A stretch of DNA of 64,000 nucleotides, from the NCBI RefSeq assembly GCF_902686445.1, contig NC_062227.1:19605678-19669677 (forward strand), in the 5' to 3' direction. Both the position numbers and the translations under genes were made by a program. Shown here one piece after another: positions 12,759-24,408 of this stretch (position 1 is its first letter; the number at the start of each line of letters is the position of its first letter). The notes beneath the pieces are model-generated. The model had not been told where the DNA came from, made no database searches, and saw nothing but the letters and a program-made list of their open reading frames with translations. The stretch is from Sciurus carolinensis (Eukaryota; Chordata; Mammalia; Rodentia; Sciuridae).

Positions 12759-13056
12759 TTCCATTCTCCCATGGCAGTCTCCAACTTCCAGAGGCAGATG
12801 ACTTTATGGCCTCCATTTTCTTGATCTGACCCGGTTTTCTATTTCTACACTAACTGCCATTCCCAATTCTGGCTTCATTGCCCCCTCTAATCTTAGCAAC
12901 TCCATGCTGCTGGGGAAGGGGGTCGATGACTGCTCTGACTTCTTTGAGCTGGAAGTGGGCGGCATGGGGCAAGCAGCTTGGAGTTCCTTTTTAGAAATTG
13001 GGCCAATCGAGGGGTCCACGGTAAAAGTCTGGTTGAGGAGTAATAGGCTGGAGGGT
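12759..13056 (-). mobile_element. Probable 3' internal region of the minus-strand LTR element
   Basis: The segment lies between the putative polypurine tract and the point where CHD1L homology ends. It has a modest open frame (12,804-13,019, minus) without a recognised domain. By position it would be the 3' end of the provirus interior. The edge at about 13,056 is set only by the loss of CHD1L similarity. Confidence 0.4.
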
Positions 13057-13137
13057 GGACTCCAGGTCTATCTCACCCATGGTGCTCCCCTCAGAAGACA
13101 GCAGTTTATCCAAGCCAAATTTGAGTATTTCACTCAA
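13057..13137 (-). pseudogene. CHD1L: CHD1L exon 15-like, truncated at ERV/LTR junction
   Basis: After TTCAAG the sequence reads [19 protein letters not shown], then MGEIDLES, matching CHD1L just after the ATPase domain. Similarity ends at about 13,057. In the gene this exon continues (ILGETKDG...), but here LTR-element sequence follows. No later CHD1L exon was found to the left. Confidence 0.88.
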
Positions 13138-13148
13138 CTTGAATGGAG

Positions 13149-13265
13149 ACTGCCACTCAGTTAGTTCTCATGAAAACAAAGATCAGGATGTGGTGATCTA
13201 CTGAGTGTCTAAGTGACATCAAGAACAAATGTTCTTGATGTCATGAGAACTAACTGCCACTCAGT
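13149..13265. repeat. Quasi-palindrome with nested inverted and direct repeats
   Basis: TGACATCAAGAACA (13,214-13,227) and its exact reverse complement TGTTCTTGATGTCA (13,230-13,243) are separated by two bases. Around them GTTAGTTCTCATGA (13,160-13,173) and TCATGAGAACTAAC (13,241-13,254) form a second inverted pair, and ACTGCCACTCAGT occurs as a direct repeat at 13,149-13,161 and 13,253-13,265. It lies 12 bp from CHD1L exon 15. A template-switch replication event would explain it. Confidence 0.9.
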
Positions 13266-13772
13266 ACCTCACCTCACAATAAGCTGACTTCTTTCCTTTG
13301 TCAAGTTGCTTTCCTACCACAGTACTTTATGGACCTCACCTTGGAAAAACCATAACAATCCTGATCACCAAGGCCCAAAGGCCCTTTCTGAATTTCAATC
13401 TCCCTGGATAGTCCTGTGCACTCCCTGTCCTGCCCTTTCCTCTCACTCCTCCCTAGGGGATGTTTCACCTATTTCCTAAGGCTACAAGAACCATCCAGAA
13501 AGCTTAGATAGTACTACCTGGCTTTAACTTGCTACTTCCAACTTTACACCTCCCTGAGCACTATTTCTTAATAATAATTCTGAAACAATTAGGATCCACA
13601 TGATGGGCCCTCATTTGCATTTTGCCCTTTTAGTTTTGCTTAGTTATCTCTATACTGTCTATTTAGTAACTTGGAAAATTAAAGGTATCCTGTAGCTTGA
13701 AAACACCTGAGATAAAAACTAAGCAAGAACACACCTGGATATATTTATATTTAACCTTGGCCCTAGGTATGA

Positions 13773-13813
<41 letters not shown>

Positions 13814-16388
13814 CACATACACAGACATATACATAAATATGTATATAGATTACTTATATTAATATATATATACACATATATATAAACATAAAATATATAA
13901 ATACATATACATATAAACCAAGGCAAACACCTTTGGCATTTAGTAACCAAAACAGAAGAAATCCAAGTATTTATGATGAAACTCAGTTCATACTGCGATC
14001 CTCCCTTCCACTCTTCTGGAATTAAGTCTCCTGGCTTCCCTTGCTATTGAGTACCCACAATGTGTTTTTAAGAAACTACCTTTTTTAAAAAATGAAAAAC
14101 AGTATATTATAGTAATTAGGAGCATGTAGTTGGAAGTTACAGAGTGTTTGGATTAGAGTCATGAATCTGAATGATATTTGAAAATTTTCTTAAAATGGAG
14201 ATATAGACAGTGTCTACATCATTCTTCTGTTACTCTTCATCATGAAACAATTGGAAAAAGTACACCTCAGACAATGCTTAGTACACAGTAAGGATTCAAT
14301 AAATGTTCACTACATCTATATCTGTCCCTCTCTTTCTGTTCTGTTCTTGCAGGAGAAGGGACCTGCTTTCCTTTTTCAGGACTTCACAACTCTACACTGC
14401 TTAGATTTATCAAACCAGAACCATGTCTTTTACTATTAGATTCTTTAGTAATTTAAAAAATGCCCTGCTTTCTTTTGAGACAAGGCAGTGAGTTATTACC
14501 CTTGTTCTTGGCAACCATAAATAACTGATTGTCTGGATGGGGAGGAAAGAAATCATACAGAACAAGAATGAGATTTTTTGCCCCTGGCCTGGGCAAGAAG
14601 TCCCACCAAAGTCCTCTCCAACAGCCAGTAGTCTATATTTGTCCACCACAGGGAGTTTTGCCTGTGCATTTCACATCACAGGGAAATCCCTAATTGAATG
14701 TCGGAGCTCTCTTCACTGGGGAAGAGTGAGCATCTCAGACCTCATCTCCTCTAACTCCCAATATGTGCACTTTTACCACAGCCCACAATGAACTCATCTC
14801 TCAAGGTCCTGTAAAGAAATATATTTAGACATCTACAGTATATACCTAACTCTCTCTCAAGCTATCACCTTACATTTGTAATTGCCTCTTCAATAGTGTG
14901 AAAAAAAATTGCACAGCCACCCTGCCACCATGACACATGAGTATGCAGAAGACTAAAAATATAGAAAAAACCAGACTCCACAGTTACTCCCTAAGGTAAA
15001 CAAAAACCAAGCAAACAAACAAAACCTAGGGTTCTTCTTTCAGGTTCTAGTACCCAAAACACTGTGAACCTTTCCTGCAAGTCAATGACTCCCTAACAAA
15101 AATAGCACTGATCCCTCTGCAATGCTGATATGCAAAGATACAGGTTGTGTGAGATAAAACTGCTGTTTTTTAACCCACACTTGGGCTATTTGTAAATTTG
15201 ATAATTCTACTTCTAATACTGTGTAATTTTTCCCCTTCTGCATACCTCTTGAATTTTTTGTTTGATAGCTGGTCTTTTAAAGTCTGGATTTTCTTGCAAA
15301 CTCTTCTAAATGAAATCCCTTATTTTTCTGAGTCTTCCTATAACAAAATTTATATTGATTTTTACTGCAAATCCTGTTGACTAAAGCCTACATTATTTTC
15401 ACCTTCCTAACACTTTACCGCCTATCTTCCTAATTTCTATTCTCATCATTCAGGCTTAAAATCTCAAAGTCATCTTTGAATTTGCTATCTCTCTCACTCC
15501 CTGACTCAAAACAACAGTCAACTCCTGTCATTTCTTCTCTGCAATGTTTTATACAGCAGATCTTCCCATAGCTACTGCCCTTTTCAGCCATTTATTACTC
15601 ATTTCATGTCTAAATCATTCCAGAATCCTAGGGGTTGATCTCTCTGTGTTTAATCCCTCAAAAGGACTGGGGATATATTATAATATGGGTTCTAATTTTA
15701 ACTCATAAGCTGCTGGATGGAATAACTTTAAGTCTTTTTCTAAAATACAGCTCTCTCAGAATCTTCCAAGTCAGCATTTGACTCCTATCTAGTTTTTGTT
15801 TCCTCAAACAAATTAATTCTAGTTCTTTCATCCATATATCCTATAGTATAATTTTGAATTCCCAGTCTTGTTCACCCTACTCTGGGTATGGAATCAGTAC
15901 TGTAAGCCCCTGCACAAAGGGTCTGGGATTAAGGAGGATATATGTAATTAATCATTACTGATTAAGTCAAATTATTCTTTAAAAACTAACAAAAACAACA
16001 ACAAAAACAAAACCCAAACAAATTCTCTCTGAGATAACTAGTGGCATACTCATTTTTAGAAACCCCAAAGAGATTATATCCCTGATGTTAAGTTACCTGC
16101 TTAAAAGTCATATATCCAGTAAGTGATAAGGTATAAATCTGAAACCAAGTTTGATGGTTTAAAGTCCATTCTCATTGTATTTTCTCTGCCTTTAAGTGCC
16201 ACACTCATTTAACTTCTATGGCACCTTGCATGTAGTAGGTACTGAGTGGATATAAAGTAGGCTAATGAACTAATGTATAACTGGAGACAAAGGGTGGTTA
16301 ATACTGGTACTTTTTGTTTGCTTTCACATCCACAGAGAGTACTGATTATAAATTATGGGACTTTAAAGAAGAGAACAACATATTTTAT
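13266..16388. other. Intron 14-15 remnant, no gene recognised
   Basis: It contains a (TG)n microsatellite at about 13,775-13,810 followed by AT-rich dinucleotide stretches to about 13,915. The rest is AT-rich, with short frames only. I see no further exon, RNA gene or clear transposon. Confidence 0.5.
13775..13810. repeat. (TG)n microsatellite
   Basis: An uninterrupted TG/GT run of about 36 bp, followed by ATGCACATACACAGACATATAC and alternating AT/AC steps. It is a typical intronic microsatellite. Confidence 0.95.
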
Positions 16389-16542
16389 CTGGAGGTCAGC
16401 ATCAGTGAAAGGTTTCTGACCTCCAAGAGTAAAATGGCCTCCTTCTATGATCATGTTGGTGAACTGCAGTTTGGAGGCTGTTTTCCTGTAAACTACTTCT
16501 TCAACAGTGTCTTGGCCAATCAGTCAAATGACTTTCACAGCC
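16389..16542 (-). pseudogene. CHD1L: CHD1L exon 14-like, in-frame TGA and mutated donor
   Basis: After acceptor TTATGTACAG the frame reads AVKVI, then TGA where CHD1L has arginine (a CGA to TGA, CpG-type change). It continues [19 protein letters not shown] and [19 protein letters not shown]. The 154-bp length fits the neighbouring phases. The donor reads AT at 16,388-16,387 in CAGATAAAAT, where GT is expected. Confidence 0.92.
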
Positions 16543-16864
16543 CTGTACATAAGCCAAGTGAGAGGAGTGTGCTTTGAGTCCGCAAAGCTGGTGGGGGAAA
16601 GCATGCCAGAAAAATACACCAAAAAGGAAGCAGAACTGAAGATCATATTCAGGAAACAATTCAAAGGACATTGTTAATTTGGACCTGAGCATTTCTTAGA
16701 GAGATCTGACCTCAACTTTTCTCTGAACCTATCCCAGAAGAGTCAGGGAAAGGATGATGAAGTGACCACAGTTGAGACTTCATCTATAGCCAAGGACAAC
16801 CCCTGTCAGGCATGTTATTCTGAGGTCAGAGTGTAGTTTTACAACCTCTTAACACAAATATTTT

Positions 16865-17212
16865 TTCCTTTTCATGGTACTGGGAAACAAATCCAGGGGA
16901 GCTTTACCAATGGGTTATATCCCTAGCCTTTTATAAAAAAAAGTTTTATTTTTTTATTTCTTTAAATTTTTTGGTAGATGTCGATGGACCTATATTTTAT
17001 TCATTTATTTATATGTGGTGCTAAGAATTCAACCCAGTGCCTCAACCATGCTAGGCAAGTGCTCTACCACTGAGTCACAACCCCAAAATATTTTATTTTG
17101 AGACAGGGTTTTGGTAAGTTGCCAAGGCTGTCCTTGAACTGGCAATTCTCCTGCCTCAGATACCCAAGTTGCTATGATTACAGGTATGTGCCACCATACC
17201 GGCTTTCACCCC
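16865..17212 (-). mobile_element. B1-dID SINE (17,212-16,945) next to an older dID fragment
   Basis: On the minus strand, 17,212 to about 17,095 is B1-like (GGTATGTGCC-type start complemented, CAGGAGAATTGCCAG, GGACAGCC). It runs into an ID-like half with TGTGACTCAGTGGTAGAGCA and GCACTGGGTTGAATTC, then an A-rich tail near 16,950. At 16,865-16,935 a second, older ID-like half occurs in the same orientation. Composite B1-ID SINEs of this kind are typical of squirrels and relatives. Confidence 0.75.
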
Positions 17213-17482
17213 ATTTTTAAACTGAGTTAGGTTCTAACTAAAGCCTAAAAGTTTCTTCTAATCATTTTGCAATTTAACTGTTCTTTATATCAAAGTGAGA
17301 CTGAATTGATCATGTGACCCACTGAACAAAACTCTGTAAGTCAGTGCCAAAATGGGGTTAAAACCCAGAGCTTTTCAATTCCCAGTATGACACTGTTGTC
17401 AGGACTACATTCTTCACCTTCCTTCCCATTCCAGAACTATAAGCCAAAAGAGCAGGAAAATGAATATTTCTAACTCACTCAC

Positions 17483-17596
17483 TTGTTGTTGCCAATTTGG
17501 TGAACTCTGGCAGCTGCTGGTAAGTCATTTTGAGGATTAACATCACCGTCAACAAAATAACAGTATCTGCTGCTGTTAAGTTCATGCCAATACTAC
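17483..17596 (-). pseudogene. CHD1L: CHD1L exon 13-like (motif VI), 1-bp deletion
   Basis: Acceptor TTTTTAG, donor GTGAGT. It reads [13 protein letters not shown], then after loss of one T (ATTTTGTT for ATTTTTGTT) [19 protein letters not shown] and IGNNK in the shifted frame. Length is 114 bp against an expected 115. Motif VI (AARAHRIGQ in CHD1L) has lost its key arginine: HRIGQ reads HQIGN. Confidence 0.92.
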
Positions 17597-17969
17597 CTAA
17601 AAACCATGCAAAAAAGAAGCATGATCAGCAACACACAAATAAGGAACTGGAAAACAGACATAAGGCTAGACTGGGTCATACTGAACACCTGAAATCAGTC
17701 CAACTGAATGGTTTCCTCCTTCAGCCTGACATCTCTGCCCCCACCTCCAGAGCCCTGGATTGATCAAAAGTGCCACCTCATCTTATGTTGCCTGACCCAG
17801 GAAAATTTAATTATCAAATATAAAAGAATGAGAGGTAAGGGGCAGAAAATGATGCTTAATTTAATGCTGTGAAGCCATGTTTGAAAACCTTGATTGGATT
17901 TTGCTTAGAAAAAATCTGTGAATAAGGATATATACTCTTTCAGAAAACAGCTCCAAAAATGAGAGGTCT

Positions 17970-18535
17970 GGGGGCTGCCATTGTGGCTCAGTGAGAGTAC
18001 TCACCTAGCATGTGTGAGGCACTGGGATCAATCCTCAGCACCACATGAAAATAAACAAAATAAAGATATTATCTGTTATGGTTTAGATGTGGTGTCCCCC
18101 AAAATCTCACATGTGAGACAATGCAAGATTTGGAGGAGAAATGATTGGATTATGGACTAAAAAGGAAACAAATCCCTAATAGGATTAACTGAATGGTAAT
18201 TAGAGGCAGGTGTGGTGTGGCTAAAGGAACTGGTTCATTGGGGGCATAGATATGGGGTACATAGTCTATATATGGAGAGTGGAGTCTCTCTCTGCTTTCT
18301 TATCATGATGTGAGCTGCTTCCCTCTGCCACTCTCTCATCATGATATTCAGCCTCACCTTGAGCCCCAAGGAATGAAGCCAGTCTTCTATGGACTAAGAC
18401 CTCTGAAACCATGAGTCCTCAAATAAACTTCTCTCTTCTACAGTTGTTCAGGTCAGGTATTTTAGTCACATTGACAAAAAAGCTGAATAAAACAGTGTCC
18501 ATCTACAACTATAATATGTAAGTAAAAAAAGGAGA
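17970..18535 (+). mobile_element. dID SINE split by a MaLR-like LTR
   Basis: The SINE 5' part (ATTGTGGCTCAGTGAGAGTA... GGCACTGGGATCAATCC...CACCACATGAAAAT) lies at about 17,970-18,073. Its 3' part (GTGTCCATCTACAACTATAA and A-rich tail) resumes at 18,495. In other copies GATATTGTGTCC is continuous, so the LTR landed within that word. Confidence 0.75.
18074..18494 (+). mobile_element. MaLR-like solo LTR inside a SINE
   Basis: It starts TGTTATGGTTTAGATGTG, contains TGTCCCCCAAAATCTCA, TCACCTTGAGCCCCAAGGAA and AATAAACTTCTC, and ends AAGCTGAATAAAACA. This is the familiar layout of mammalian MaLR (ERVL-MaLR) LTRs, about 421 bp, with TG...CA ends. No internal sequence is present, so it is a solo LTR. 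Confidence 0.8.
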
Positions 18536-19315
18536 GGTCTGCATTACACATTAAGAAAAGCACTTAAACACACTTGTAAGCTACAAGATAGGAAGACCCT
18601 GACAATAGTTAATGAGAAGATGAGATGATACATGCCTCTGACTAGAGAACACTTGAATGAGTCTTCCTGAATTGGTTTCCACATTAATCAAAGACAATGT
18701 AATAAAATCAATTCAAGACAAGAACACTCAATGCAACAACTTTCTGGTCTTTATTCAGTGGTGCAGAAAAAGGGTCAAGGAAGTACCTTGGGTTACAGGA
18801 ATTTAGACTAGATGAAGACAAATTACAGCATTCTCTTTGATTAATGTGAAAACTAGCACAGAACAGACTCATTCTTCCCAGGATTGTTACAGCTTATTGC
18901 TGAAACAAGCCTAAAATGACTTGTTCCAAGAGTTGAATGAAGGGTTCCTTTTCATAAGGACTACTGACTCCCAGCTGAATCTCAAGACAAGTCAGGCAGG
19001 AAAATTCTCAAAGCCTTCATGTAAAATTAAAGTTGGGTTAAAGAAATAATGACTGATTACTGAGAGATGCTAAATTATGTCCAATAATGACAGTTATACT
19101 TCTACATTACTATTCACCAACCATTCCTCAAAAAGATTTACATAAATTAACTCTTTTAACCCTCACAACCCTGCATCCTTGCTGGTATAATTCTCATTTT
19201 GCAGATGCTGAAATGGAAGCACAGCTAGATTAAGGGACTTATTTGAAGTTGCACCACTAGAAGATGAAAGAGTCAGGACTCCATCCCATATTCCAGATTC
19301 TGTGGTAATCACTCC

Positions 19316-19440
19316 TGGGTTTGAAACAGGGTTCTGCTGTGTTGCCCTCGCTGGCCTTTAACTCCTGGTCTCACACCATCCTTCTGCCTCAGCCTCCTGA
19401 GTAACTGGGACTGTAGGCATGCACTACTGCACTTGCTCCA
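19316..19440 (-). mobile_element. B1-like SINE fragment
   Basis: The complement of CTGCCTCAGCCTCCTGAGTA, GGGTTCTGCTGTGTTGCC and TGGGACTGTAGGCATGCAC is the 7SL-derived B1/Alu-type body (box-B-like region, GGCTGAGGCAG). There is no intact A-tail. Confidence 0.75.
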
Positions 19441-20952
19441 GAAACATTTTATCCAGTCTATCCTACTACTATCTAGGCAATCATTTCATTTAAAAATGTG
19501 TTTCATAAAAATTATCTTCCTCTTTGGTTGAAGTTGGCTAGTGCAGCCCTTCTTTACTAGGAATATTTTAAGCTGTATTTAGTTGTTTGGGACATAGTCA
19601 TAAGCTATCACTGCCACCTGCTGGCAAAATGTGGTAATGATCTCACGTCTTGAAATTTGGAAGGAAACCCATTAAATGAAAATGCTGCAGAACTATAGCA
19701 AAAACATGAGAGCAAATATGACAATCAGTGTTTGGAAAGGTTAACATCCAGGACTGCTTCAGATCCTAGATAATCTACTAAGGCCTCCAGGGAGATTAAT
19801 GGAAAAGCAGAGATTTCTTTCCTTCTAATTTTAGATGATTCAAACATCTGCTCTCTAAACATGAATAATAAAATCTTTAAAACACAAATGAAATTCCCAA
19901 CCTGACAATGCACTTGACCAGATCCTTCAAGTTTTCCCTAAGGCTAACCATGAGACAACTGAATGAATGTCTCTGATGCAGGGTGTGACACATGACCTTG
20001 GAAGAGACTGAAGTGGAAGGAGTCTGATTATATGTTATTATTGAGTTTATTAGACAGATAAGATATGCTGGAGAAATAATCTTCTTATATTCAAGGATTA
20101 TATCTAACACTTTTTTATATACCCATAACATGAAAATCACTTAATAAATGCTTTCTAAATAATTCTGAAATTTCTTTTCATAAAGGTATTAATCTCTCTT
20201 TCATCAAGGACACATGTCCTTTTTGTATTTCTATATGTATTCCATACAAATTGAGGTCTATAAAAAATAGAATAATGAGACTCAGATTATGAATTAAAAA
20301 TTAATTTAAGGTATTTTTGATTAAGTATGTAAGGATAATTCCATGTCCCAAAACTGACTTCAAATTATTTAATAGTACATGAGAGCACTCCATAACTGAC
20401 AAAGCACCACAGATGTCATATGATATTTATGGTTTAAGTCATATGGACAATGCCATAATAATTAGAAATAGCTGGCAGTTTCACTATGATCACATTTTAA
20501 ATAACAAAATGTTTGTTAAACTTTACTACACTATCCCAGGGGTACTTGTGGAGGAGAGGCAACTAGCAAAGAGATTATCTTATTTTCCAAATCCATGGCT
20601 GGGAAGGAGAGCTGCCTCCACTGAACATAAATAAAACTTCCTCAAAATTACAGAAAAAAAATAAATCCAGGACATTCCCAGGTCAGAGGTCAAAGCAGAT
20701 AAGAATTACTTTCCAATAAGCTCAGGTTCCAGCCTCACTTCTTTGTGACATCACAGCTTAGATCGGTTGGACAGAAAAGAGCTCCAAAGTAGAAGTCCAG
20801 AACTATGCTATGTCAACTGCCTTGATTTATTATACTCCTTTGAAATAACCTCACCTTTCAGAGAATTATGAAAAAATGTACCAATGTTTGGGATGTAAGA
20901 GTACCACACCACTCCTTCTTTGTCTGCTTTCATCAATACCTATGTGGCTTAC
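19441..20952. other. Intron 12-13 DNA, no gene recognised
   Basis: AT-rich, only short open frames on both strands and no motif I could name. The plus-strand frames across 20,868-21,151 are shadows of CHD1L exon 12. Confidence 0.5.
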
Positions 20953-21063
20953 CTGCCCTGGTATTCAGGAGAAAAATAAAACTGGACTGCTGTCCAAAGT
21001 TCTTTATAGTCAGTTGTCTCTCTTCTCCTCTCATGGAACCATCCACATGCTCATAGCTGTAGC
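20953..21063 (-). pseudogene. CHD1L: CHD1L exon 12-like, open
   Basis: It reads [20 protein letters not shown] then [17 protein letters not shown], with donor GTAAGC and acceptor TGTAAAG. The LLSTRAGG motif V, which couples DNA and nucleotide contacts, reads LLNTRAG. The frame is intact at 111 bp. Confidence 0.9.
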
Positions 21064-22263
<1,200 letters not shown>

Positions 22264-22544
22264 TTACCCTCACACAAAATTTATTGAAGAATACAATTTT
22301 ATAAGTAAGTCAAATGTTGAAGTAGAAATATAAATGTCACATAACTTTCTCAGAAACTCTACATAATTAACACAAGAATACAAAGTGCCTCCACATGTAG
22401 CTGCATCCTTCATAGTAGTTTTAAAGCTACAGTGGAGATATTCTCAGGACATTTGTCAATTCACCAGGAACTATGGAAGCCTTAGAGCAAACAAGGTCCC
22501 TATTTCTTAAATGTCACTTCACACCATAGAAAAATATAAACTTT

Positions 22545-23056
22545 GTCTAGTATGAGAAAATTGTATTTATTTGGGTTTGTATCTGTGTCCTCTATTCTGT
22601 ACCATTGATCCACCTTTCTATTTTGGTACCAATACCATGCCATTTTTGTTACTATTGCTTTGTAGTAGAGTTGAAGATCTGGTATTGTGATACCCCCTGC
22701 TTCACTCTTTCTGCCAAGGATTGCTTTAGCTATTCTGGGTCTTTTATTCTTCCAGATGAACTTCATAATTGCTTGCTCTATTTCTGTAAGGTACGTCATT
22801 GGGATTTTAATTGGAATTGCATTGAATTTGTATAGCACTTTTGGTAGTATGGCCATTTTGACAATATTAATTCTTCCTATCCAAGAACATGGGAGATCTT
22901 TCCATCTTCTAAGGTTTTCTTTAATTTCTTTCTTTAGTGTTCTGTAGTTCTCATTGTAGAGGTCTTCCACCTCTTTTGTGAGATTGATTCCCAAGTATTT
23001 TATTTTTTTCGAAGCTATTGTGAAGTGGAGTAGTTTTCCTAATTTCTCTTTCTGAA
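22545..23056 (-). pseudogene. L1 ORF2 fragment (inverted 5' part)
   Basis: A 164-codon open stretch (22,994 to 22,500) covers the region after the RT catalytic site: [35 protein letters not shown] and [13 protein letters not shown]. It ends where the inversion places genomic flank, so the last codons are not L1. Confidence 0.88.
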
Positions 23057-23059
23057 GAC

Positions 23060-24125
23060 TAAATACAATTTTCTCATATTAGACAAAGGGGCCAAAAATA
23101 TGCAATGGAGAAAAGATAGCCTCTTCAACAAATGGTGCTGGGAGAATTGGAAATCCATATGCAACAGAATGAAACTAAACCCATATCTCTCACCATGCAT
23201 GAAACTAAACTCAAAATGGATTAAGGGTCTCGGAATCAGACAAGAGACCTTGCATCTTATAGAAGAAAAAGTAGGTCCAGAGCTTCAACATGGCTTAGGA
23301 CCAGACTTCCTCAACAGGACTCCCATAGCACAAGAAATAAAAGCAAGAATTAATAACTGGGATATATTCAAACTAAAAAGCTTTCTCTCAGCAAAAGAAA
23401 CTATCAGCAATGCGAAGAAAGAGCCTACAGAGTGGGAGAAAATCTTTACCACTCATACTTCAGATAGAGCACTAATCTCCAGAATCTATAAAGAACTCAA
23501 AAAACTCTACACCAAGAATGCAAATAATCCAATTGACAAATGGGCTAAGGAAATTAATAGACACTTCATAGAAGAAGATCTACAAGCAATCAACAAATGT
23601 GAAAAAATGTTCAACATTTCTAGTAATAAGAGAAATGCAAATCAAAACCACCCTAAGATTCCATCTCACCCCAATTAGAATGGCAATTATAAAGAATACA
23701 AGCAACAACAGGTGTTGGCGAGGATGTGGGGAGAAAGGTACACTCATACATTGCTGGTGGGGCTGCAAATTAGTGCAGCCACTCTGAAAGCAGTGTGGAG
23801 ACTCCTTAGAAAACTTGGAATGGATCCACCATTTGATACAGCTATCCCACTTTTTGGCCTATACCCAAAGGACTTAAAATCAGCATATTACAGAGATACA
23901 GTCACATCAATTTTCATAGCTGCTCAATTTACAATAGCCAGATTGTGGAACCAACCTAGATGTCCTTCAATTGATGAATGGATAAAGAAAATGTGGTATA
24001 TATATACAATGGAATATTACTCAGCCATAAAGAAAGATAAAATTATGGCATTTGCAGGCAAATGGATGAAATTGGAGAATATCATGCTAAGTGAGATAAG
24101 CCAATCTCAAAAAACCAAAAGATGA
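23060..24125 (+). pseudogene. L1 ORF2 C-terminal part
   Basis: It runs from KGAKNMQWRKDSLFNKW to the C-terminus, including the cysteine-rich [19 protein letters not shown] region, and ends at about 24,125. A frameshift at about 23,600-23,710 separates the first 190 codons from the last 137. Confidence 0.88.
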
Positions 24126-24169
24126 ATGATATTGCTAATAAGTTGATGATGACACATAATGGGGGGTGG

Positions 24170-24397
24170 GAGGGTTTAGTGTTAGGGTTAGGGTTAGGGA
24201 GGAGAGCAAGAATGGAGGGGGGAAGGACTGTATGGAGGGAAGGGAGGGCTGGGAGGGGTGGGGGAAGGGAAAAAAAATAACAGAATGAATCAAAGAACAT
24301 TACCCTATGTAAATTTATGATTACACAAATGGTATGCCTTTATGCCATGTACAAACAGAGAAAAAACATGTATCTCATTTGTTTACAATAAAAAAAT
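24170..24397 (+). repeat. L1 3'UTR with (TTAGGG)n-like and polypurine tract
   Basis: GTTAGGGTTAGGGTTAGGG at about 24,180-24,198 is followed by a G/A-rich stretch to about 24,268, then the A-rich tail at 24,385-24,397. Copies B (about 33,995-34,030) and C (about 41,196-41,225) carry decayed versions, so this belongs to the L1 family and is not an interstitial telomere. Confidence 0.85.
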
Positions 24398-24408
24398 ATA
24401 TAAACTTT

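Larger units (their letters stand above)
22534..24408 (+). mobile_element. L1 with 5' inversion (twin priming)
   Basis: The 3' part (about 23,060-24,397) is on the plus strand: end of ORF2 starting at KYNFLILDK, the 3'UTR with a telomere-like tract, and an A-rich tail. The 5' part (22,545 to about 23,056) is an inverted ORF2 piece on the minus strand, covering [17 protein letters not shown] to KYNFLILDK. Both pieces share about 27 bp at the inversion point. ATATAAACTTT occurs at 22,534-22,544 and 24,398-24,408 as an 11-bp target-site duplication around the whole unit. It sits in the CHD1L intron between exons 11 and 10. Confidence 0.9.

Noticed and set aside
13663..13950. Open frames rich in His-Thr or Val-Cys
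   Set aside because: They are translations of the (TG)n/(CA)n microsatellite.
16314..16577. Plus-strand 87-codon open frame with plausible-looking protein
   Set aside because: It is the antisense shadow of CHD1L exon 14 and its donor side (16,389-16,542 on the minus strand).
24181..24199. Interstitial telomere repeat
   Set aside because: The same tract, more decayed, is at the same position in two other L1 copies, so it belongs to the L1 3'UTR.
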